Source: an uncultured Archangium sp. (GTDB taxonomy: Bacteria > Myxococcota > Myxococcia > Myxococcales > Myxococcaceae). From it: a stretch of 10,357 nucleotides of DNA. Positions 1 through 7,343 of this stretch are shown here, piece after piece (positions within the stretch are counted from its first letter, which is position 1; every line of letters begins with the position of its first letter). The notes under the pieces are model-generated. The model saw nothing but the letters and a program-made list of their open reading frames with translations, was not told where the DNA came from and did not search any database. A program made the position numbers and the translations under genes. The stretch is from NCBI GenBank assembly GCA_937875615.1, contig CALNBU010000360.1, positions 1-10,357 on the forward strand. Reading direction: 5' to 3'.

Positions 1-1411
1 GGAAGTCGAAGCGCCCGGGCGCGAGGCGGATGCGGTCGTCGTAGGCGGACGAGCGGCTACTCCAGCCCGTCGGCGGCACCGGCGCGGCGGTGGCCAGGCA
101 CCCCGAGACGCGCGCCCCTCCGAGGCTGAAGAACTCGAGCTGCACCGGCTCCAGCTCCGGAGGGAAGACCAGCGAGACGTGGGTGGTGTCGCCCTCGCGC
201 AGCTTCACCTGCAGCTCCACCCGCGCGTCGTCGCGCCGGCTCTGCACGACGACCTCCAGCTCCTCGCGCCCGGCGAAGGAGAAGCGGCCCTCGGCGTCGG
301 CGTGGGTCTCGGCCACCAGCTCGACCTCGCCGTCTTCATCGACGCTCAGCAGCGCGACCCTGGTGCCGGGCACCGGCCCGCTGGCGTCGAGGAGCTGACC
401 CGTCAGGTGGCTGGCGCGAGGGAGCGTCAGCGTCTCTCTGAAGATGGTCTGCTGCGTCACATAGCCGGGCTTCTCCAGGCGCAGCCGCAGCCCGAAGTGT
501 TCCAGCGCCGGGACCCGGAAGAGGCCGTCGTCGCCGGTGCGCGAGGTCCAGCTGAGGTGACCGAGCGCGGCGGTCACCTCGACGTCGCGCAGCGGTTGGC
601 CGTCGCGCGCCACCACCCGGCCTTCGCTGTGGGGTGGCACGGCCAGCACCAGCTCCAGCAGCTCGTCCTGCTGCAGCCGCGCCTCGTCGAGCAGCGGGGA
701 GAGCGCCACCGCGTCTCCCTGCGCGGCGAGGAGGAGATCGGCGCGCGCCAGCTGGATGGAGAAGGTGCCGTCGGCCGCGGTGGACACCTGGGGCCGCTTG
801 AGGAGCAGGGGCGCCACCACCACGCCGCCCACCGGAGCGCCCGAGGCGCTCACCACCCGTCCTCGCAGCGGACGCCTCGGCTCCAGCGCCACCTTCATGC
901 CGGGGACGAAGTGGCCCCGGTAGGTGCTGAAGTGGTCATGGCTCACCTTGAGGTGCAGCACTGGCACCGCGGGTGGCGCGCCGGCTTCTTCCCGGTGGTC
1001 CTCGTCCTCCTCTTCATCCTCCTCGTCTTCTTCGGGGACCTGCAGCGGGCGCGGTGGCTCCACCAGCACTCTGCCGAGGAGGTCGGTCTCCGCGTTGAAG
1101 TCGGAGCGTCCGGAGAAGTGTGAAGCATGGAAGCGGGCGGGCTCCGGGGTCCGCCCGACGTAGACCTGCGCGCCGGGCAGCGGCTGGCCGTCGCTGGCGC
1201 TCACCACCTCCAGGTTGAAGGCGCCCGGCGCGTCGGGGCGCTTGCTCCCCATCGTCGGGGAACGGACGGCGTGGGGAGGGGTCGGGGACTCGGGGGCCTC
1301 ATCGAGCTCGGCGGGAGGCGCGGGCTCCGGCCCGGGCGCGGGCCAGAACCACGCCGCGGCGACGGTCATCAGCGTGCCAGACCCGAGGGCCAGCGCCCAA
1401 CGTCGCCTCAT
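1..1411 (-). CDS. Exported carboxypeptidase regulatory-like (Ig-like repeat) domain protein, C-terminus beyond left edge
   Basis: The frame is open from ATG at 1411 down to the left edge (470 codons visible, no stop), so the gene is partial. The N-terminus (MRRRWALALG...) has three arginines and a hydrophobic stretch at about residues 5-23, then a Pro-rich linker. It looks like a Sec signal peptide or a single membrane anchor, and there is no lipobox cysteine. Several beta-sandwich modules of the CarboxypepD_reg type follow, at about residues 66-120, 182-260, 261-330 and 335-415. They show recurring patterns such as GRVVSASGAPVGGV, ADGTFSI, EGRVVARDGQPL, DDGLFRV, GQLLDASGPVPG and AEGRFSF. A strongly acidic segment (residues 127-142, nearly all D/E) separates the first two modules. 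Such proteins are common in Myxococcota and are thought to act at the cell surface or in the periplasm. No enzymatic domain or substrate is visible. ATG 1411 is the first in-frame start found, but it has no well-placed Shine-Dalgarno and overlaps the stop of a short upstream ORF. Confidence 0.85.
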   Translation of the reverse strand, partial: MRRRWALALGSGTLMTVAAAWFWPAPGPEPAPPAELDEAPESPTPPHAVRSPTMGSKRPDAPGAFNLEVVSASDGQPLPGAQVYVGRTPEPARFHASHFSGRSDFNAETDLLGRVLVEPPRPLQVPEEDEEDEEEDEDHREEAGAPPAVPVLHLKVSHDHFSTYRGHFVPGMKVALEPRRPLRGRVVSASGAPVGGVVVAPLLLKRPQVSTAADGTFSIQLARADLLLAAQGDAVALSPLLDEARLQQDELLELVLAVPPHSEGRVVARDGQPLRDVEVTAALGHLSWTSRTGDDGLFRVPALEHFGLRLRLEKPGYVTQQTIFRETLTLPRASHLTGQLLDASGPVPGTRVALLSVDEDGEVELVAETHADAEGRFSFAGREELEVVVQSRRDDARVELQVKLREGDTTHVSLVFPPELEPVQLEFFSLGGARVSGCLATAAPVPPTGWSSRSSAYDDRIRLAPGRFDF

Positions 1412-1443
1412 GGCCCATGGCCCTGCAGTCGAGGCTTGCGCAT
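1408..1443 (-). CDS. Possible 11-codon leader ORF overlapping the start of the repeat-domain gene
   Basis: On the minus strand GGGAGGG (1449-1455) lies 5 nt before ATG at 1443. This opens an 11-codon ORF (MRKPRLQGHGP) whose TGA overlaps the ATG of the downstream gene as ATGA. The downstream gene has no good Shine-Dalgarno of its own, so translation could be coupled to this leader. The alternative is a fortuitous ORF, or an indel at the adjacent 7-bp tandem repeat that split one longer N-terminus. No function can be read from the peptide. Confidence 0.35.
   Translation of the reverse strand: MRKPRLQGHGP
1410..1423. repeat. 7-bp perfect tandem duplication at the start codon
   Basis: Two adjacent copies of ATGGCCC (plus strand; GGGCCAT on minus) cover the junction between the short leader ORF and the start of the repeat-domain gene. 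A gain of one unit would place the leader ORF in the same frame as the gene, because the distance between starts would rise from 32 to 39 nt. With only two copies it may be chance. Confidence 0.6.
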
Positions 1444-1502
1444 CAGGTCCCTCCCAGGAGCCAGCGGAGCGTACCGTGTCTGTCGAGGGCTGCTGTAACG
1501 CC

Positions 1503-1530
1503 TTGCGTCAGTGTTCATTGACTCTGCAAT
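1503..1530 (+). promoter_or_regulatory. Candidate sigma-70-type promoter for fadIJ
   Basis: TTGCGT (1503-1508) and TGCAAT (1525-1530) are separated by 16 nt and match the consensus -35 and -10 at 3/6 and 4/6 positions. They lie about 60 nt before the fadI start, in the least GC-rich part of the intergenic region. A second weak option is TTGACT (1518-1523) with a poor -10 near 1539-1544. Assignment by eye only. Confidence 0.35.
1507..1522. promoter_or_regulatory. Imperfect palindrome, candidate operator upstream of fadIJ
   Basis: GTCAGTGTTCATTGAC has matching outer arms GTCA/TGAC and inner TG/CA, so 6 of 8 base pairs are symmetric. It sits between the candidate -35 and -10, where a repressor would block RNA polymerase. 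Beta-oxidation operons are often controlled by TetR- or GntR-type acyl-CoA-responsive repressors, but this site does not match an operator I can name. Palindromes of this quality are expected by chance in about 150 bp. Confidence 0.22.
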
Positions 1531-1573
1531 CAAGGCTCTGTTACCCAACCGTTTCCCATTCCGGGACGCCACC

Positions 1574-1579
1574 AGGAGG
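1574..1579 (+). promoter_or_regulatory. Ribosome binding site of fadI
   Basis: A perfect AGGAGG lies 8 nt before ATG 1588 and fixes the fadI start. Confidence 0.85.
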
Positions 1580-1587
1580 CTTTCACC

Positions 1588-2876
1588 ATGGCCAGAGGTA
1601 GCCGCCGCGTCGCCATCGTCGGAGGGTTGCGTACGCCCTTCGCGAAGGCGAACACCGTCTTCAATGAGCTGACCGCGCTCGAGCTCGGGCGCATCGTGGT
1701 GCAGGAGTTGGTGCAGCGTTACGAGCTCGATGGCGAGCGGGTCGACGAGCTGGTGTTCGGCACCGTCATCCCCTCGCTGGTGGCGTCGTCCATCGCTCGC
1801 GAGGTGGTGCTGCTCAGCGGGCTCCCCCGGAAGGTGCAGGCGCACACCGTGGTGCGGGCCTGCGCCACCTCGATTCAGGCCGCGGTCAGCGGGGCCCAGT
1901 CCATCGCGGCCGGGCACGCCGACGTGGTCATCGCCGGCGGAACGGAGTCGATGTCGGACCCGCCGATCTTCACCTCCCGGCCGCTGGCGCACGCGCTGGT
2001 GGAGGCCAGCAAGGCGAAGACGCTGCCGCAGAAGCTCAAGCCCTTCCAGCGCCTGGGCGGCAAGGACCTGCTCCCGGTGCCGCCGGCCATCGCCGAGTAC
2101 ACCACCGGCCTGTCCATGGGCGACTCGGCCGAGAAGATGGCCAAGGAGAACGGCATCACCCGCGGCGAGCAGGACGCCCTGTCGCTCGCCTCGCACCACA
2201 ACGCGGCGCGCGCGTGGAAGTCGGGCCTCTTCAAGGAAGAGGTGATGAGCGTGCCGGTCGGGCCCAGGTACAAGGTCACCGCCACCATCGACAACCTGGT
2301 GCGCGAGGACACCTCGCTCGACGCGCTGGCTCGGCTCAAGCCCGCCTTCGACCGCAAGTACGGCACCGTCACCGCCGGCAACGCCTCGCCGCTCACCGAC
2401 GGCGCGGCGGCCATCATCCTCATGAGCGAGGAGCGGGCGAAGGCGCTGGGCTACGAAATCCTGGGCTTCCTCAAGTCCTTCGCCTTCGCGGCCACCGACC
2501 CGGCCGACCAGCTCCTGCAGGGGCCGGCCTACGCCGCGCCCATCGCGCTGGACCGCGCGGGCATGAAGCTCAAGGACATCGAGCTCATCGACATGCACGA
2601 GGCCTTCGCCGCGCAGGTGGCCTCGAACATCCAGGCCTTCGAGTCGAAGGCCTTCAACCAGAAGCTGGGCCGCAAGGAGGCGCTGGGCGAGGTGGACCGC
2701 TCCATCCTCAACGTCAACGGCGGCTCCATCTCGCTGGGGCACCCGTTCGCCGCCACCGGCGCGCGCCTCATCCACCAGTCGCTGCGGGAGCTCAAGCGCC
2801 GCGGCAAGGCCACCTCTCTCATCACTGTGTGCGCGCAGGGCGGGCAGGGCGCCGCCGTCGTGCTGGAGCGTGAAGA

Positions 2877-2880
<4 letters not shown>
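1588..2880 (+). CDS. fadI: 3-ketoacyl-CoA thiolase / acetyl-CoA C-acyltransferase FadI (beta subunit of fatty acid oxidation complex)
   Basis: The 430-residue product is a thiolase that cleaves 3-ketoacyl-CoA with CoA to give acetyl-CoA and a shortened acyl-CoA, the last step of the beta-oxidation cycle. The N-terminus has the thiolase strand VAIVGGLRTPFAK. The nucleophilic cysteine is C92 in VVRACATS. H337 lies in HEAFA, H385 in GGSISLGHPFAATG, and the acid/base cysteine C415 in CAQGGQG. All catalytic positions are intact, and the length is close to the roughly 436 residues of E. coli FadI. The insertion with IAEYTTGLSMGDSAEKMA at about 168-185 is typical of the FadI/HADHB type rather than short acetoacetyl-CoA thiolases. 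AGGAGG 8 nt upstream supports ATG 1588. The TGA overlaps the fadJ ATG (ATGA), so the two subunits are translationally coupled, in the same order as E. coli fadIJ. The protein is expected to be cytosolic, in a complex with FadJ. Confidence 0.95.
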
Positions 2881-5081
<2,201 letters not shown>

Positions 5082-5083
5082 AG

Positions 5084-5105
5084 GCCGCCCGCCGGCGCAG
5101 GCGGC
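5084..5105. terminator. Possible hairpin between convergent genes
   Basis: GCCGCC (5084-5089) can pair with GGCGGC (5100-5105) around a 10-nt GC-rich loop in the 24-nt gap between the fadJ stop and the convergent PepSY gene stop. No T-run follows on either strand, so it is not a classical intrinsic terminator. It may act as a weak bidirectional structure, or termination may depend on Rho. Confidence 0.25.
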
Positions 5106-6281
5106 TCAGGCCTCGTCGCGGGCCGCCCTGGTCCGCCGGGCGCCGAAGAAGCGGTGCCAGCTGAGGGTCAGGCCGGTCCAGGTCAGCACCAGCGAGCCCA
5201 CACAGGCCAGCACCGCGATGAGCTGGCCCGCGGGGCCGAAGATCTCCCCGGTGTGCAGGAAGCGCAACACCATGCGCGCGCGCAGCGTCGGGCTCGCCGA
5301 CTCGAAGTCCACGTGCGACAGCGTCTCTCCGGTGTACGGGTGCAGCGCCAACAGGTGCCGCGCGAAGGGCACCGCGCGCCCTTCTTCGAGGATGTTGAAG
5401 GCGATGGCGCGCCGCTTGCCCTCGGGGACCGGAGGCCCGCGCATCTCCACCTGGAGCATCATCATGTCCCAGTTGGGCACCTCGGCCGCGGCGCGCTCGA
5501 GCAGCGTGGAGAACGGCAGCGGAGGCCCGGCGTCGTCGACCACCGGCGGGGTGGGGAACGGCGGACCCCTGGTGGGTTTGCCGCCCGTGCTCGTCGCCAC
5601 CAGGTCCTGCGCCCACTGGTAGGAGATGACGACGCCGGTGGCGGCCACCACCACCAGCACCCCGGCCAACCAGAAGCCGATGACGTGGTGCCAGTTGAAG
5701 TCCCGCCGCCAGCCCTTGAGTCCGCGCCCGAAGAGCAGCACCGCCCTGAAGTGGGGCCACTTCAGCTTCTTCGGCCACCAGATGACCACTCCGGTCAGCC
5801 CCAGCAGCAGGAAGATGACGTTCGCGGCGCCGGTGAGCGCGCGGCCCACCTTGCGGCCTTCTCCTTCGAGCCCCAGCCAGCGGTGCCAGTCTTCCATCAG
5901 GTGGATGAAGCGGAAGGCGCGCGCCGCGGGCTCCAGCGCGCCCGTGTCGTCGACCACGAAGCGCTGGCCGCCCGACTTCATCACCACCGGTCGCCGCTGC
6001 GCGTCGCGGTAGAAGGTGATGGAGGACGCGCCCTGACCCCAGACGTCGACCGACGGGCGCGGCCCGGCGCCCGCGGCGGGGTCGAAGGCGTTGATGAACT
6101 CGCCTTCGTAGGCGAGCGGAATCCCGGTGGCGCTCATCACCGCGATGATGAGGCTGGCCAGCACGCCGCTGACGAGGTGGGTCCAGAAGAAGACGGGGCG
6201 GATGCGACGGAGGAAGAGGTCCATGCGGCAGGGTAGAAATTGCGAATGAAAGTCGAAAACTGACCTCGGGACTTCGTTCAT
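5106..6281 (-). CDS. PepSY-associated TM helix domain membrane protein
   Basis: The 391-residue integral membrane protein has four predicted transmembrane helices at about 31-55, 150-170, 197-222 and 351-377. A large extracytoplasmic loop (about 56-148) lies between TM1 and TM2, and a second (about 223-345) between TM3 and TM4. The layout and motifs match the PepSY_TM/PiuB-like family: an early His in TM1 (FFWTHLVSGV), DWHRWLGLEG before TM2, FNWHHVIGFWLAG at TM3, and FLHTGEIFGPAGQ before TM4. YTGETLSHVDF (316-326) resembles PepSY-type beta elements. Conserved histidines at helix ends suggest haem or metal contact. Family members are often linked to iron/siderophore reduction or uptake, but no TonB receptor is visible here. 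The start is uncertain. ATG 6281 has AGGAG only 3 nt upstream. Met20 (6224) would give a more typical N-terminus (MDLFLRRIRPV), and codons 2-19 have poor third-position GC (10/18). It probably follows the CPBP protease gene in one operon (29-bp gap). Confidence 0.87.
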   Translation of the reverse strand: MNEVPRSVFDFHSQFLPCRMDLFLRRIRPVFFWTHLVSGVLASLIIAVMSATGIPLAYEGEFINAFDPAAGAGPRPSVDVWGQGASSITFYRDAQRRPVVMKSGGQRFVVDDTGALEPAARAFRFIHLMEDWHRWLGLEGEGRKVGRALTGAANVIFLLLGLTGVVIWWPKKLKWPHFRAVLLFGRGLKGWRRDFNWHHVIGFWLAGVLVVVAATGVVISYQWAQDLVATSTGGKPTRGPPFPTPPVVDDAGPPLPFSTLLERAAAEVPNWDMMMLQVEMRGPPVPEGKRRAIAFNILEEGRAVPFARHLLALHPYTGETLSHVDFESASPTLRARMVLRFLHTGEIFGPAGQLIAVLACVGSLVLTWTGLTLSWHRFFGARRTRAARDEA

Positions 6282-6310
6282 TCGCTCCTGTGCGTCAAGC
6301 CGCCACCACG

Positions 6311-7318
6311 TCAGTTCGGGGGGCGCAGCGCCTGACGGTAGTCGCTCAAGGGGAGCTCACCCGCGCGCGCGCGCGCCCGCAGGGTCCGGGTCTGGGTGCG
6401 CACGGCCTCCCCGGGTTGAGCGCGGGCGTCGATGACGTTGAGGGCCACGCCGCGCCAGTCGAAGGCCAGCAGGAGCAGGAACGAGGCGAGTCCCCAGGCC
6501 AGCCAGGGTGAGAACCACGCCCAGGGCGTGCGGGGCGGCACCGGGGTCAACGTCGAGGGCGACGGTGAGCGCAGGTGTTCGCCGGCGAAGCGCGTCAGCG
6601 CTAGCAGCGCGAGGTTGCCGGCGGCGAAGCACAGCAGCGGGAGCTTCCACCCCAGCGGGGTGTCGTCGCCGGCGTCGCCGAGGAAATAGAGCAGGGTGGT
6701 GACGCCGTTGTTGGCGGCGTGGGCGCCCACCGCGGGCCACACCGAGCCGCTCTTCCACGCCAGCAGGCCGAACAACACGCCCAGCTCGAAGCGGGCCAGC
6801 AGGCCCACCGGGTCGAAGTGGCAGGCGCTGAAGATGAGCGCCGTCAGCACGATGCCGCGCGGGGCCTCGCGGAAGCCGCGCTGGAGGAAGCCGCGGAAGA
6901 ACAGCTCTTCGCACAGCGGCGCGGCGAGCACCGCGCCGCTCACCGCCAGGGCGAGGTCCACCTGCGAGTGGCGCTCGAAGAGCTTCGCGCTGTCGAAGAA
7001 CTGCACCAGCCGGGCGGGGAACACCGCGTGCGCGAGCGCCATCAGCGGTACGGCCCAGGCGAAGTAGTTGGCGGCGCCGAAGGCGGCCCCGACGCCGAAG
7101 CTCCGGGCCGAGAAGCCGCCCAGCGCCGCGCGCGCCGAGTGCCCGGAGAGCTGCCAGCCCACCACGCTCAGGCCCCCGTGGAACAGGGCCTGCGCGGCCC
7201 ACAGCCCCCAGCCCAGGTGCAGCAGCTGCAGCCCGCTGCCGAAGGACAGGTACGTGCACAGCGTGAAGATGCTCCAGACGGCGACGAAACGACCAGGGAG
7301 AGTCACGGCGTCCTTCAC
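6311..7318 (-). CDS. CPBP (CAAX/Abi) family intramembrane glutamic-type metalloprotease
   Basis: The 335-residue polytopic membrane protein has about eight hydrophobic segments. The CPBP/Rce1-type active-site motifs are all present. Motif 1 is CEELFFRGFLQ (E137, E138, R142), motif 2 is FSACHFDP (H167), and motif 3 is HAANN (H200, N204). Members of this family either process prenylated or other membrane-associated proteins, or act in bacteriocin self-immunity and related roles. The substrate cannot be read from sequence. After the last hydrophobic segment (about 267-287) there is a charged tail of about 45 residues with an Arg-Ala run (RARARAGE), encoded by an alternating CG tract at 6362-6376. 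The start is GTG 7318, with no Shine-Dalgarno; it lies 25 bp from the divergent MoxR gene start. The PepSY membrane-protein gene lies 29 bp downstream on the same strand, so the two are probably co-transcribed. Confidence 0.9.
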   Translation of the reverse strand: MKDAVTLPGRFVAVWSIFTLCTYLSFGSGLQLLHLGWGLWAAQALFHGGLSVVGWQLSGHSARAALGGFSARSFGVGAAFGAANYFAWAVPLMALAHAVFPARLVQFFDSAKLFERHSQVDLALAVSGAVLAAPLCEELFFRGFLQRGFREAPRGIVLTALIFSACHFDPVGLLARFELGVLFGLLAWKSGSVWPAVGAHAANNGVTTLLYFLGDAGDDTPLGWKLPLLCFAAGNLALLALTRFAGEHLRSPSPSTLTPVPPRTPWAWFSPWLAWGLASFLLLLAFDWRGVALNVIDARAQPGEAVRTQTRTLRARARAGELPLSDYRQALRPPN

Positions 7319-7326
7319 GCCGCGCG

Positions 7327-7336
7327 TCTATACTTA
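7327..7336. promoter_or_regulatory. Shared -10-like element in the 25-bp divergent gap
   Basis: TATACT (7329-7334, plus strand) matches the -10 consensus at 5/6. Transcription would start near 7341, 3 nt before GTG 7344. On the minus strand TATAGA (7332-7327) would start near 7320, 2 nt before GTG 7318. Neither gene has a Shine-Dalgarno, so both transcripts could be nearly leaderless. No good -35 was found for either direction. Confidence 0.35.
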
Positions 7337-7343
7337 CCGGCCT

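Noticed and set aside
179..1123. 314-codon plus-strand frame in the left part
   Set aside because: Shadow of the minus-strand repeat-domain gene, which has a signal peptide and repeated beta-sandwich motifs.
6242..6260. Fur-box-like sequence upstream of Met20 of the PepSY gene
   Set aside because: Only about 10 of 19 positions match the Fur consensus by eye. That is too weak to call despite the iron link of some PepSY_TM proteins.
7068..7343. Upstream extension of the MoxR frame to ATG 7068 or ATG 7269
   Set aside because: It overlaps the N-terminal coding region of the divergent protease, and the sequence is unlike any MoxR N-terminus. GTG 7344 just after TATACT is the simpler choice.
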